Positions 53,701 to 61,543 of a DNA stretch of 64,000 nucleotides are shown here, in pieces. The notes below the pieces were generated by a model that worked only from the letters and a program-made list of their open reading frames with translations, was not told where the DNA came from and searched no databases. The position numbers and the translations under genes were made by a program. Source of the stretch: Hymenobacter cyanobacteriorum (GTDB lineage Bacteria; Bacteroidota; Bacteroidia; Cytophagales; Hymenobacteraceae); NCBI RefSeq assembly GCF_022631375.1, contig NZ_JALBGC010000002.1, positions 124,001 to 188,000 on the forward strand, read 5' to 3'. Each line of letters begins with the position of its first letter. The first letter of the stretch is position 1.

Positions 53701-55419
53701 GCCGCTGGCGTGCGCATTCCGCTCACGGTAGCGGGCACGGCCGAAGGGTTCTTCGACCTGCGCGGCATTCGCGTGAGCCTCAACCATACCTACGTGGGCG
53801 ACCTGGCCCTCTACCTCATCGCCCCCGACGGCACCCGCGTGCTGCTGAGCATGCAGAACGGCGCGGGTGGCACCGGCTACCAGAACACGCTGTTCGTGGA
53901 TTCGGTGGGCGCGCGGGTGCTGAGCAACGGTGCTTCGCCTTTCGCCGGCAGCTGGCAGGTAGATGACCCTGAAGGCTTTGCCAAGCTGCGCACCACGCCC
54001 ATGGCCGGCACCTGGAACCTGTGGGTGATTGACGGCGGCCCGGCCGACGTGGGTGTGGTTACGGCCTGGGGCATCGTCACGCGCGGCAACAACACCATCT
54101 GGAGCGGGCCCAACGGCCTGACGGCCACCGGCGACAACGTGCTGGCTGCCGTGCCCGCCACGGCCGGCCGCTACCGCTTCATTGGCACCACCGCGGTGCC
54201 CGGCGGCTGCACCTTCCGCGACACCGTGGACGTGCGCGTGACCTCCGGCTCGGAATGGCGCCGCCGCCAGAATACCGACCTGGCCCTGGCCGCCAACTGG
54301 ACCTGCCTGCCCACCGCCACCACCGATGCCGAAATACGCGGCACCGCCACCGCCCAGCCCGTGCTGAGCGCCGGCCTGGTGCAGGTGCGCAACCTTACCC
54401 TGCGCGCCGGCACCGCCCTGGCCCTGAACGGCGGCACGCTGGAAGTGTACGGCAGCCTCACCCTCGAAACCGGAGCCTCCATCAGCGGCACCGACGGCAC
54501 GCTGAGCCTGCGTGGCGCCACCACCGGGCTGAATGCGCCCACCACCACCGCCCTTGCCGTGCCCCGCCTACTGGTGAACCTGCCCGCCGCCGCCGACACC
54601 GCCCGCCTGGCCCAAAGCCTGACCGTGGGCAAGGCGCTAACCCTGCAGCGCGGCATCCTGAAAACCCAGTCTTCGGCCCTGACGCTGACGCCGGGTGCTA
54701 CCATTACCGAAACGGCAACGGCCTACGTATCGGGCCGCGTGCTGGCTTCGGGGCCGGTTAGCGCCAGCACCACGCAGGACTTTGGCGGTGTGGGCGTGGT
54801 CCTGAGCCAGGCTTCGGCCAGCGTGAGCAGCGTGAGCGTGGCGCGCGTAACCGACCAGGCAATTGGCCGCGCCCCGGCCCGCACCAGCATTCGCCGCTAC
54901 TACGAGCTCAGCTACCTGCCCAACATTGCCGTGTCGGCAACGGTGCGCCAGAGCTACCGCGATGCCGAGTTGAACGGCCTGGCCAATACCTCCTTGCAGC
55001 CTTATCGGGCCGGCACGCTGGCCGGGCCGTGGGTGCCCGTCGCGGCCACGGCTCAGAACCCGAGCCTGAACTACGTGGAAGGCAGCGGCAGCATCCTGGG
55101 CATCTGGACGCTGAGCACGCCCACGGCCATGCTGCCCACCCGCAACGCAACGGCTGCCGGCTTCTCGGTGCAGGCCGTGCCGGTGCCGTTTGGCGCGGGG
55201 GGCTTCTCGCTGGCCTTGCAGGCCCTGCGCCCGCAGCATAGCGCCTCGGTGGCCGTGTACGACCTCACCGGCCGCCTGCTGGTGCAGCGCCCGCTCGCCA
55301 TCGCCGCAGGCACCAGCACCGTGGCCCTGCCCGAAGCCGGCCGCCTGGCCGCCGGCGTGTACGTGGTGCGCGTGGTGCTCGATGGCGAAGCCCAGACCCT
55401 GCGCGTAACCCGGGAGTAA
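50752..55419 (+). CDS. Thermolysin-type (M4) metalloprotease with T9SS signal
   Basis: 1555 residues from ATG 50752. The signal peptide ends GPALAQ. An FTP/PepSY propeptide fills about 25-230 (RFQQYFKGVKVEHGQYTVH). The M4 catalytic domain follows: CGHETGHGICQATANLVY with His393, Glu394 and His397, the third zinc ligand Glu in NEGFSDIWGAAVEY, and HTNSGVLNHWFYILS. The C-terminal half contains two P-domain-like sandwiches (LEGVRVRLSHAQPGDVAL-like and SLNHTYVGDLALYLIAPDGT) and a strand-rich repeat region. T9SS type-A-like features close it (SVAVYDLTGRLLV, GVYVVRVVLDG), although YPNP is replaced by VPVPFG. Probably secreted to the surface and autoprocessed. It ends at a strong terminator. Confidence 0.92.
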   Translation: MLQPLRLGVLSLLPLLAAGPALAQTMPADGAPQLIRLADKPGAALRQLPVDGRQLLRQELGLRPTDDLRPLRTETDERGDVHERFQQYFKGVKVEHGQYTVHRAAGVLSGEFKPVPATLGTKPALSEAAALRAALHTIGARRYMWDDAAAEAGLRRLSQDAKATYRPSGELVVVADYRQGGATGPLVLAWKFNIYAQEPLSRAYVYVDAHTGAVVLQDAIIKHAHGPAAGNAASARPQARPAAPRGVASSASATFETRYMGTRAALTDQFNGSYRLRDYTRAAGIETYNLRTGTNLGAAVDFTDTDNNWTAAEYNNAAKDNAALDAHFGSQATYDYWMGTHGRNSINGSGGKFINYVHLRVRFDNAYWDGSAMNYGDGGTLFRPLTALDVCGHETGHGICQATANLVYANESGALNEGFSDIWGAAVEYSVDPTKQTWMVGEDVCLNASGLRSMSDPLNPGVLSPCPANYKGRLWAFGTADNGGVHTNSGVLNHWFYILSVGKTGTNEQQQAYAVAGIGIDKAARIAYRAERLYLTANSDYRSTRMFTIQAATDLYGANSAEVTAVTDAWFAVGLGTSSAAAAGTQAQCQPDDAAVLTASASATSLCAGETLNLTATAAYPTTRRLRSATGATLPDAATTYTAVPVFSTTVANGTTLQHGLETLYRSNYGDLQGVRVRLSHAQPGDVALRLAVRNSSGTTTYVNLATALPTASSPATPSTLDLTFADNATATLPTTMSGTSLTGTYRPTAALNSLVPGTLAFISLEAKDGTAGNTGTIISAELLFRRSASDVPSVRWIGPGLDVAGLTATTQPAGPAAGGTATYRYTALASDPYFGCTSLQTVNVNVSQPLLTAAAPQPELCAGRGQAFGPVALRVTADDSIAGQTYRWTGPNGYAATGKRRSPVPATGGLLRYTVSTATPGSNCTNQRVVNVLARRPVAAAPAGIDSVACAGGTARLRSRPFENQLVGPYEFTGSTAIPDYPAAGVRIPLTVAGTAEGFFDLRGIRVSLNHTYVGDLALYLIAPDGTRVLLSMQNGAGGTGYQNTLFVDSVGARVLSNGASPFAGSWQVDDPEGFAKLRTTPMAGTWNLWVIDGGPADVGVVTAWGIVTRGNNTIWSGPNGLTATGDNVLAAVPATAGRYRFIGTTAVPGGCTFRDTVDVRVTSGSEWRRRQNTDLALAANWTCLPTATTDAEIRGTATAQPVLSAGLVQVRNLTLRAGTALALNGGTLEVYGSLTLETGASISGTDGTLSLRGATTGLNAPTTTALAVPRLLVNLPAAADTARLAQSLTVGKALTLQRGILKTQSSALTLTPGATITETATAYVSGRVLASGPVSASTTQDFGGVGVVLSQASASVSSVSVARVTDQAIGRAPARTSIRRYYELSYLPNIAVSATVRQSYRDAELNGLANTSLQPYRAGTLAGPWVPVAATAQNPSLNYVEGSGSILGIWTLSTPTAMLPTRNATAAGFSVQAVPVPFGAGGFSLALQALRPQHSASVAVYDLTGRLLVQRPLAIAAGTSTVALPEAGRLAAGVYVVRVVLDGEAQTLRVTRE

Positions 55420-55450
55420 GCTGCGCCAACCCCGCGATTGCCTAAAAAAG

Positions 55451-55481
55451 AAAGCCCTGACCAATTGCTGGTCAGGGCTTT
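55451..55481 (+). terminator. Terminator after the protease gene
   Basis: AAAGCCCTGACCA / TGGTCAGGGCTTT with a 5-base loop, followed by TTTCGTTT. The A-run on the 5' side may also let it serve the convergent gene. Confidence 0.88.
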
Positions 55482-55503
55482 TTCGTTTGTAAATAATTGA
55501 AAA

Positions 55504-56139
55504 TTAGTTTAAATAAGGCGATTCCAGCTCCTGGCCCATGCTGGTCATGGTATCGGGGCGGCGGCCGGTGAGGCGCAGGCTCAGGGCCTGGGCCTCGCGG
55601 GCGCTCAGCACGTCGAGCTCGCGCAGCCAGGCCACCCGGCGCAGCTGCGGCTCGATGAAGCCCAGCGGGTTTACTTGGCCGTATTCGTCGCGCAGGTAGG
55701 TTTTGGTGCGGCGCTCCAGCTCGGCCACCAGGGCCCGAAACTGCCGGCGCTGCCAGGGCCGCCCGGCCAGCGTGATGACGAGGTGCGCCGTTTGCAGCCG
55801 GAAGGTGCTCCACTGCTGCTCGAAGCGCAGGTAGCTGGCCAGCAGGTTGAGGCCCAGCACCAGCCACCAGCCATACAGGGCGGTATCGGCCACGCCGGTG
55901 GCCAGCCAGTGCCGCCACGGCTCGTAGCCCAGAAATGCCAGCAGCAGCGCCGTAAGCAGTAATTGATTGACCGGAATGCGGCGGCTCACTTCTGCCTTCA
56001 CGGGCAGAATCTCTTCGTAGGGAACTTCGGTTTCGAGGGTGGCCACGCCCTGCGGGTTGCGCTTGCACACATACAGGCTTTCGGCCCGCAATGCCACCGT
56101 GGTAGTACCTTGAAAAAGCTGTTTTTGGGTAAAAATCAT
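55504..56139 (-). CDS. Membrane protein of unknown function
   Basis: 211 residues from ATG 56139. The N-terminal about 50 residues are strand-rich (QLFQGTTTVALRAESLYVCK). Two membrane helices follow (NQLLLTALLLAFLGYEPW, LYGWWLVLGLNLLASYL), then a cytoplasmic helical domain (FRALVAELERRTKTYLRDEYG, LRELDVLSAREAQAL). I do not recognise the family; the layout resembles PH-like membrane-associated proteins, but that is guesswork. Same strand as the site-2 protease gene, about 190 bases downstream of it, with a degenerate inverted repeat between. Confidence 0.65.
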   Translation of the reverse strand: MIFTQKQLFQGTTTVALRAESLYVCKRNPQGVATLETEVPYEEILPVKAEVSRRIPVNQLLLTALLLAFLGYEPWRHWLATGVADTALYGWWLVLGLNLLASYLRFEQQWSTFRLQTAHLVITLAGRPWQRRQFRALVAELERRTKTYLRDEYGQVNPLGFIEPQLRRVAWLRELDVLSAREAQALSLRLTGRRPDTMTSMGQELESPYLN

Positions 56140-56189
56140 GTAGCGGGGAGTGGGGAGTGGGTAGAAGGGGACAGGAGGAAAAAACAGAA

Positions 56190-56293
56190 GTTCATGCCGA
56201 GCGTCGCCGAGGCATCTCGCGTTGGGCAGTTAGCAAAGTATTGGGGAAAAATGCTGGTGCTAAGGGAGGTACCTCAGCTACGCTTGGCATAAC
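56190..56293. repeat. Degenerate inverted repeat, family A-like
   Basis: GTTCATGCCGAGCGTCGCCG (from 56190) and the complement of CTCAGCTACGCTTGGCATAAC (ending 56293) pair imperfectly around a long loop. Arm wording (CATGCCGAGC, GAGGCATCTC) is a variant of the family A core. Confidence 0.6.
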
Positions 56294-56331
56294 GGTTACG
56301 CAGCTCCCCCAACTTTCCACGCTTAAAATCT

Positions 56332-57597
56332 CTACGCAAACGGACTCGGCGTGAAGCACAGCACAAAAATAACCAGCATGAGCCAGCCCAGCAGGCGGCG
56401 GCCGGCGCTCAGGGGCCGCTCGTCGGGCGCGGGCGGGTGGTAGATGCCCGTGAGCCGCCCCAGCAGCAGCCCGAACACCAGCCAGCCGGGGTTGCCGCCC
56501 AGCCCCGGCCAGTAACTAGCCGCCGCCACCTGCGCCGCCCAGATGCCCGCCGCCAGCAGCAGCCCCTGCTGCGGCCGCGGCAACACCCGCCAGAATATCA
56601 GGGCCAGGTACCCGGCGTACACCGGCGCGCCGTAGGCCCAGGTCTGCCAGTCGTCGTGAATCGAAAAAAGCCCCAGGCCGGCGTAAAAGATGAAGCCGGT
56701 GAACAGCCAGGGCATGAGGCGGTTGGAACGTGACGGCCCCAGCAGGCCGTAGAGGATGTGGCCGCCGTCGAGCTGGCCCAGGGGCAGCAGGTTCAGGGCC
56801 GTGAAAAACAGGCTGAGCGCGCCGGCCAGCAATACCGGGTAGCGCATGAGTTCGTTGGGATGCGGCACGCGGGCGGGGTCGGCCAGCAGCGTTTCCAGGG
56901 CGCGATAGAGTAGTGGGCGGGCCATGGTCAGCGCTTCGGTACCGGGCGGGTACACGTGCCGTGCGTAGTCGGCCCCGTAGCGCGCATAGTCCGGATGAAT
57001 GCTGAACAGGTACTCCAGCGGCGGCAGGTGCGTGAAGCCGTACGCCAGCACGCCCACCGCCACCACAAACCCGGCCAGCGGCCCGGCCAGGCCGATGTCG
57101 AAAAACTCACGCCGCGAAAAAATCCGCTCCCGAATCCGAATCACGGCCCCGAACGTGCCCAGGCCCAGCGGAAACGGAATGTAGTAGGGCAGCGAGGTGC
57201 GCACCCGGTTGGCCCGCGCCACGAAGTAGTGCCCGAACTCGTGCACCGTGAGCACCCCCAGAAACGGCCCCGCAAACGCCAGCCCCCGGGCCCACTCGCC
57301 GGGCAGCGGCGCGGCCGGAAACGCCCAGAATCCCAGTGGCAGCAGGTCGATGGTGCCCCGCGTGAGCACGACCCCGGCCAGCGTGGTGGTGAGCACCGTG
57401 AGCACAAACAGCCCAAAGTGCACCGCCGCCGTGCGCCCGGCCGAAGGGGCCGGCCGCTCGTAGCGTCGAAACAGCCGCCGCGCGCGGGCAGCCGATTCGG
57501 CTGGCTGTTCGGGGATGGCCGGGGACGCCACGTCGGCCGGGAAGCCGGCCAGGTCAGGTTCAGGATTGGGCAGGGGCGTATTCTCGGGGAAAGACAC
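56332..57597 (-). CDS. Site-2 protease family (M50) membrane protein
   Basis: 421 residues from GTG at 57597; no ATG is available near the homology start. The N-terminal about 50 residues are Pro/Glu-rich and cytoplasmic. The zinc motif is HEFGHYF with His119, Glu120 and His123 in a membrane helix, and the second motif is LNLLPLGQLDGGHILYG with the third ligand Asp. There are at least seven hydrophobic segments, including FGLFVLTVLTTTLAGVVL, VVAVGVLAYGF and LMPWLFTGFIFYAGLGLF. S2P enzymes cut transmembrane substrates such as anti-sigma factors. The 5' end overlaps the HAD gene by 38 bases, so the two are probably co-transcribed and coupled. Confidence 0.9.
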   Translation of the reverse strand: MSFPENTPLPNPEPDLAGFPADVASPAIPEQPAESAARARRLFRRYERPAPSAGRTAAVHFGLFVLTVLTTTLAGVVLTRGTIDLLPLGFWAFPAAPLPGEWARGLAFAGPFLGVLTVHEFGHYFVARANRVRTSLPYYIPFPLGLGTFGAVIRIRERIFSRREFFDIGLAGPLAGFVVAVGVLAYGFTHLPPLEYLFSIHPDYARYGADYARHVYPPGTEALTMARPLLYRALETLLADPARVPHPNELMRYPVLLAGALSLFFTALNLLPLGQLDGGHILYGLLGPSRSNRLMPWLFTGFIFYAGLGLFSIHDDWQTWAYGAPVYAGYLALIFWRVLPRPQQGLLLAAGIWAAQVAAASYWPGLGGNPGWLVFGLLLGRLTGIYHPPAPDERPLSAGRRLLGWLMLVIFVLCFTPSPFA

Positions 57598-58219
57598 GGA
57601 GGGCTTCGGGCAGGGCGGTGGTGAAGGTGAGGGGCGGAGCCAGGTGCAGCACCCGCAGCCCCAGCCGCCGGGCCGTGGCCACGTGCTGCGGGCTGTCTTC
57701 GATGAACAACACGTCTTCGGCCCGCCAGTTCATTTCGCGCAGCACGTGCCGGAAAATTTCCTCGCCCGGCTTGCGCAGGCCCACTTCCTGCGAATAAAAC
57801 ACCCGGTCGAGCACATCGGCAATGCCGTGCGCGAAGCCGTATTGCCCGGCCAGCCGCCGGTTTATTTCGGCAATGTGCAGGGCATTGGTATTCGAGAGCA
57901 GAGCGGTTTGGTGGCCCTGCCGACGCAGCTCGGCCACCAGGGCCAGGCGGTCGGCGGGCACGTCGAGCAACATGGCGTGCCAGGCGGCGTCCAGTTCCTC
58001 GTCAGCGGCGTCGAGGGCGTACGCGGCGCGCAGCCCGGCCCGGAACTCGGCCGGCGAAAGGTGGCCGGTTTCAAACTGGTCGAACAGCGCGGCTTGGCTG
58101 GCCTGCGAAAACTCGATGGCGCTGCCCGCGCGGCTCAGGCGGCGCATGGCGGCGGGGGTGGCGGCGTAGTCGATGTCGATGAGGACCCCGCCAAAATCGA
58201 ACAATAAGTGAGGAAGCAT
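57560..58219 (-). CDS. HAD family hydrolase
   Basis: 219 residues from ATG 58219. HAD motif I is LLFDFGGVLIDID (nucleophile Asp; DxxxD arrangement of the phosphatase class), motif II is LLSNTNALH, motif III Lys is in VGLRKPGEEIF, and motif IV is FIEDSPQHVATARRLG. The cap lies between motifs I and II (alpha-helical, about 17-95), typical of class I HADs. It is a cytoplasmic phosphatase of undetermined substrate. Overlaps the S2P gene by 38 bases at its 3' end and is preceded by a divergent tRNA promoter. Confidence 0.93.
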   Translation of the reverse strand: MLPHLLFDFGGVLIDIDYAATPAAMRRLSRAGSAIEFSQASQAALFDQFETGHLSPAEFRAGLRAAYALDAADEELDAAWHAMLLDVPADRLALVAELRRQGHQTALLSNTNALHIAEINRRLAGQYGFAHGIADVLDRVFYSQEVGLRKPGEEIFRHVLREMNWRAEDVLFIEDSPQHVATARRLGLRVLHLAPPLTFTTALPEALRVFPREYAPAQS

Positions 58220-58227
58220 ACAACAGC

Positions 58228-58260
58228 TTTGGTTTGGCAGGCCCAAAGGTCGTACTTTTG
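58228..58260 (+). promoter_or_regulatory. Promoter of the CAT-anticodon tRNA
   Basis: TTTG at 58228-58231 and a perfect TACTTTTG at 58253-58260, spaced 21 bases. The tRNA begins 59 bases further on. Confidence 0.6.
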
Positions 58261-58318
58261 CCCCGTTGGAGGGCCGGCAACGGCAGGGTTGAGGTGAAAG
58301 ATGACTGCCTCCAGCACC

Positions 58319-58392
58319 GGGCCTATAGCTCAATCGGTTAGAGCAGCTGACTCATAATCAGCAGGTCACTGGTTCGATTCCAGTTGGGCCCA
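58319..58392 (+). tRNA. tRNA with CAT anticodon (Met or Ile2)
   Basis: 74 bases. The acceptor GGGCCTA (58319-58325) pairs with TGGGCCC (58385-58391; one wobble), discriminator A, no encoded CCA. The anticodon arm is GCTGA-CTCATAA-TCAGC, anticodon CAT. A CAT tRNA is elongator Met, initiator Met, or Ile2 read after lysidine modification; sequence alone does not settle this, though initiator is unlikely because it starts with a fully paired acceptor. Confidence 0.9.
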
Positions 58393-58394
58393 CT

Positions 58395-58429
58395 AAAAAC
58401 CCCGTTTCTAGTTTAGAAACGGGGTTTTT
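58395..58429 (+). terminator. Terminator after tRNA
   Basis: AAAAACCCCGTTTCTA pairs with TAGAAACGGGGTTTTT around GTT, ending in T5. Confidence 0.88.
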
Positions 58430-58495
58430 GCTTGTTGGTTATCCTGAGCAAATGGCTGTTGGCCGGTATATTTGTTGCGGCTTTTTCTGTTCTCT

Positions 58496-58855
58496 ATGTC
58501 CAATATCCTGGTGGACCTCAATTTGCAGCACCTGCCCGATACGTCCTTCACCGGTTCGTGGCGGGTCGAAACCCGTGCCCTGAACCGTGCCCCCGCCGCC
58601 GACCCGCTTGCGCAGGCCACGCAGGTGCACCTGCAGGCCGACGGCCTGCGCGTGGATGCGCCCGATGCCCCCCTGCACGGGGCCTAGCGCGTGGAGCGCG
58701 ACCCCTTGCTTAGCCGCCCCTACCTGGAACTAACCGTGGCCGGCGAAGCTGTACGTGCCCTCGTAACGCGGTTGCAGCGCTCTCTGGACGGGCACTATCA
58801 GGCGCTGGCGCTGTATTTTCAGTCGGGCCTGGAATTGTTTTTAGTACAACCTTAA
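58496..58855 (+). pseudogene. Hypothetical protein gene split by an in-frame amber codon
   Basis: From ATG 58496 the frame reads MSNILVDLNLQHLPDTSF for 63 codons up to TAG at 58685-58687. The same frame then runs on for 55 codons (RVERDPLLSRPYLELTVAGE ... LFLVQP) to TAA at 58853. The two halves read as one protein of about 119 residues. A perfect TATATTTG lies at 58467-58474, 21 bases before the ATG. Either the gene is recently inactivated, or a base error created the stop (GAG or CAG to TAG would restore it), or two short proteins are made. It is 10 bases before the PAS gene, so it likely shares that transcript. I do not recognise the family. Confidence 0.6.
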
Positions 58856-58865
58856 CTTCATTGGC

Positions 58866-59375
58866 ATGCACACTGCCTCTTCAGATGTGGAACGCCTGCA
58901 AACTGCTGTAGATGCAGCCGGCGTTGGCACCTGGGACTTCAACCCCATCAGCGGCGAACTGGTCTGGTCGGCCCGCTGCAAGGAAATCTTTGGCCTGCCG
59001 CCGACTGCTCAGGTGAGCTACGACGATTTTCTGGCCGGCATTCACCCCGATGACCGCGCCGCCACCGACGCGGCCGTGCAGCAGGCCCTGGACCCCGCCG
59101 GCACGGGCACCTACGACATCGAGTACCGCACCCGCTGGCAGGAAAGCGGGCCCACGCGGTGGGCACGGGCCACGGGCAAGGGTTTCTTTGATGCCAACCG
59201 TACCCACGCCCAGCGCTTCATCGGTACCATCACGGACGTAACCGACTACAAGGCATTGCTCGACCGCATCAAGCAAGCTTATGAGGAGCTGGAGGTCAAG
59301 GTCACGTTTCGCAACCTGGAGCTGGAGCGCGAGGTGCGGCAGCTACGGGCGCAGGTAGCCAGCGCTGGCGAATAA
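58866..59375 (+). CDS. Single-domain PAS protein
   Basis: 169 residues from ATG 58866. One PAS_3-type domain: TAVDAAGVGTWDFNPISGEL, CKEIFGLPPTAQVSYDDFLA, HPDDRAATDAAVQQAL, YDIEYRTRW, RFIGTITDVTDYKALLDRI. The C-terminal 40 residues form a coiled coil (AYEELEVKVTFRNLELEREV, QLRAQVASAGE). There is no kinase, cyclase or other output domain, so it may be a partner protein that dimerises and transfers a signal through protein contacts. Ligand unknown. Confidence 0.88.
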   Translation: MHTASSDVERLQTAVDAAGVGTWDFNPISGELVWSARCKEIFGLPPTAQVSYDDFLAGIHPDDRAATDAAVQQALDPAGTGTYDIEYRTRWQESGPTRWARATGKGFFDANRTHAQRFIGTITDVTDYKALLDRIKQAYEELEVKVTFRNLELEREVRQLRAQVASAGE

Positions 59376-59422
59376 GCGGCGGCCATTCTCTGAGTAAATG
59401 GGCTGCAACAGCCCAACGAAAA

Positions 59423-59443
59423 AGCCCCGGCACCGCCGGGGCT
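59423..59443 (+). terminator. Terminator after PAS gene
   Basis: AGCCCCGG / CCGGGGCT stem with a 5-base loop, then TTTTT (to 59448). It lies between convergent genes. Confidence 0.82.
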
Positions 59444-59469
59444 TTTTTGCTCTCAAAAGGTCTTATTGG

Positions 59470-59805
59470 TTAGCGCTTGCGGCTGCGCAAAATGCTGCGG
59501 GTGGGCTGGGCTCCGGCCTGGGCCTGGTTGGCGCGGGGCTGGTCGTTGCGGCCGGTGCCGTGGTCGAGGTCGCGTTCGGGCAAGCCGTTCGGAAAGGTGG
59601 CGCTGGTGGTGCCGCCCAGGTGCTTGTCGGTGTAGCCCTTGGGGTAGGCGGGCACAGCCGCCGCGGGCGTTGCGCCGGGAGGCACCGCACGGGGCGGGCT
59701 GCTTGGCTGCGGCGTGGGCGGCGTGGTGGTGCGGCGGGGCACCTGGGCCGCCACAGGTCCGGCAGCCAGAACAAACACAGAAGCGAGCAACAGAAGGGTA
59801 CGCAT
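59470..59805 (-). CDS. Small secreted proline-rich protein
   Basis: 111 residues from ATG 59805. Signal peptide MRTLLLLASVFVLAAGPVAA. The rest is low-complexity: Thr/Pro-rich at 25-50 (RTTTPPTPQPSSPPRAVPP), then YPKGYTDKHLGGTTS and a charged Arg/Asn tail (RSILRSRKR). No recognised family. It may be a loosely structured periplasmic peptide. Coding status is supported by the signal peptide and a plausible length but not by homology. Confidence 0.5.
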   Translation of the reverse strand: MRTLLLLASVFVLAAGPVAAQVPRRTTTPPTPQPSSPPRAVPPGATPAAAVPAYPKGYTDKHLGGTTSATFPNGLPERDLDHGTGRNDQPRANQAQAGAQPTRSILRSRKR

Positions 59806-60301
59806 GGGCAAGGAATAAAGGCAAGAAGAGGAATAAGCTCTGGGATATACGGCAAACCAGCCGGATAGGCTACCGGCGCACATACTGCCAACCGCCAAAG
59901 GAATTCTTCGACGGAAGCGCATGGCCACCTTGCCCCTGCTTCGAAACGAACGAGTTGTTGATTCATTCCATGCTGTATTGCCGGCATAGCCTAACCGAAG
60001 CGGCTACCTGTCAGGCCTGCCAACCTGCCTCTCACAACAATGAGGCTCCGCTGAATGACCCGGGGTGTAATGCACAGACCAGCCTGGCGATACATGCGGT
60101 ATGCTTTCGGCTCAAAACTTCTCCTCCGCCGTGCTTTTTACGCGCTGCGGCTTTGCCGCCACCACCATTCGCTTTGTGCAGCCCTTCGCCTTTGGCGGCG
60201 CGGCGGCTGAGGTAGCTGCTTGGGTAGAAGGTAGGCGTTGCCTGCCGGCGAAAGCCAATGGATTCATGGGCATTTCAAGCCCGTCAGCGTATATTTTGCC
60301 C
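59806..60301. other. Intergenic, no gene recognised
   Basis: About 500 bases between divergent genes. No ORF here has a good start or family. Promoters of both flanking genes should lie here, but no consensus TTTG / TAnnTTTG pair was found. No RNA structure stood out. Confidence 0.45.
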
Positions 60302-60745
60302 ATGAATTTCCCTTCTCCGTCGCACCCGTTGTCGTTTGCGGGCCTGCCGATTTACTTTCAAAATGCGGTTGGCCGACTGTTAGAGCATCCTGCCGGCTAC
60401 ATCGTTTTTCAATACCACGCCGGCAAGCGGGCGCTTGCCGATTTTCAGGCCCTGCTCACGCACACCGGGCAGCTGCTGCGCCGTCGTGGCTGGCAGCGCA
60501 TTCTGGCCGACCAGCGCCTGATGACGCCCTTCACGGAGGCAGAAACGGCCTGGGTTACGTCCTTTTGGCTCGACCCGGCCAACCAGCCGCCCGGTGGCCT
60601 GCACGCGGCCGTGATGTTGGCCGACGACGTTTTTGCCCGGCTGGCCACCAACACCATGCGCGAAACCTTGCAGTCGGCCGCGCTTACGTACCGCCTGTTC
60701 AAGGACGAAGCAACCGCGACCGCCTGGCTGATGCAGGTTGGGTAG
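60302..60745 (+). CDS. Small STAS/SpoIIAA-like protein (paralogue of 44996-45418)
   Basis: 147 residues from ATG 60302. Shares with the other copy a characteristic order: LLEHPAGYIVFQYHAGKR, LLTHTGQLLRRRGWQRIL, ADQRLMTPFTEAETAWV, DDVFARL. The similarity is spread over the full length, so this is an ancient duplication rather than a recent one. Strand/helix alternation suggests a STAS-like fold. No operon partner; the next gene is 60 bases on, on the same strand. Confidence 0.65.
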   Translation: MNFPSPSHPLSFAGLPIYFQNAVGRLLEHPAGYIVFQYHAGKRALADFQALLTHTGQLLRRRGWQRILADQRLMTPFTEAETAWVTSFWLDPANQPPGGLHAAVMLADDVFARLATNTMRETLQSAALTYRLFKDEATATAWLMQVG

Positions 60746-60805
60746 AAATCCTTGTCCCTAAACCGACACCACAAACCATTCGCCTATTTTTCCTGCTCGC
60801 GTCCT

Positions 60806-61009
60806 ATGCTGTTTGCCATTCTGCTGCCCGGCATATCCATGATATTCCGCGGCCACGTTCTGAAAGGAATCCTGTGCGGAATCCTCCATGTTACCCTTAT
60901 CGGCTGGATTCCGGCTGCTATCTGGGCCGTAGCTTCCTATCGCGAGGACTTGGCTGAGAAGCGCCACCGCGAAACCCTGCGCATACTGGCACAACAGGGG
61001 CGGCTCTGA
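60806..61009 (+). CDS. YqaE/Pmp3-like small membrane protein
   Basis: 67 residues from ATG 60806; a non-ATG start upstream was rejected. Two membrane segments: MLFAILLPGISMIFRGHVLK and ILCGILHVTLIGWIPAAIWA. The GWIPAAIWAV segment matches the YqaE/Pmp3 (UPF0057) hallmark. The C-terminal charged tail (REDLAEKRHRETLRI) faces the cytoplasm. Pmp3 proteins are stress-linked and affect membrane potential. Same strand as the STAS-like gene. Confidence 0.75.
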   Translation: MLFAILLPGISMIFRGHVLKGILCGILHVTLIGWIPAAIWAVASYREDLAEKRHRETLRILAQQGRL

Positions 61010-61171
61010 GATGCCTGCCGCCAATCGTCGAAAGAGGGCGCTGGCATTAGGCCGGCGTTACAGTAGCCGCTGGAGCAGTGCCGGAAACCGCCGTTGTACT
61101 AAGCTGCCAAAGGAAGCTTATGCAACATCTGTCGTAGGTAAACTTGTTAGGCCTTCTGCCGGGGCTGTTGG

Positions 61172-61543
61172 TTACTCTATTCGCCGCAGGCCCAGCACGC
61201 CAATAATTATCAGGCTGGTGTAGAATACGCTCAGCCACGAAAACGGCTGTTTCAGGTACAGCACGTCAACCAGTTTGATGCCCACCACGGCCAGCGCCAT
61301 CCAGGCCGAGTAGGCGGTGGCGGTGGGAATGTCGCGCATGGCCAGCGACAGAAACCACACGTTGGCCAGCCCAAAGCCCACGTAGGCCAATAGCGGCAGC
61401 ACCGGCAGCAGCAGCGCCGGCTGGCCCAGGCTGTGTGCCCAGGCAATTTCCTTGATGCGCTGCATGCTCAGCGCCTTGAGGCTATACGTCCAGCAAACCT
61501 CCATGAAAGAGGCCAAAAACAGCGAAAACCAGGGATTAATCAA
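61172..61543 (-). CDS. SMR-type small multidrug resistance transporter
   Basis: 123 residues from TTG 61543 (reads MINPWFSLFLASFMEVCW); no ATG fits. Four membrane helices: LFLASFMEVCWTYSLKAL, LPVLPLLAYVGFGLANVW, ATAYSAWMALAVVGIKLVD, LSVFYTSLIIIGVLGL. A Glu at residue 15 of the first helix (MEVCW) is the H+/drug-coupling acid of EmrE/SugE-like proteins, and YSAWMALAVVGIKL has the conserved helix 3 pattern. It overlaps the sterol desaturase stop by TTGA, so translation is coupled. The two may function in one lipid or stress pathway. Confidence 0.83.
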   Translation of the reverse strand: MINPWFSLFLASFMEVCWTYSLKALSMQRIKEIAWAHSLGQPALLLPVLPLLAYVGFGLANVWFLSLAMRDIPTATAYSAWMALAVVGIKLVDVLYLKQPFSWLSVFYTSLIIIGVLGLRRIE

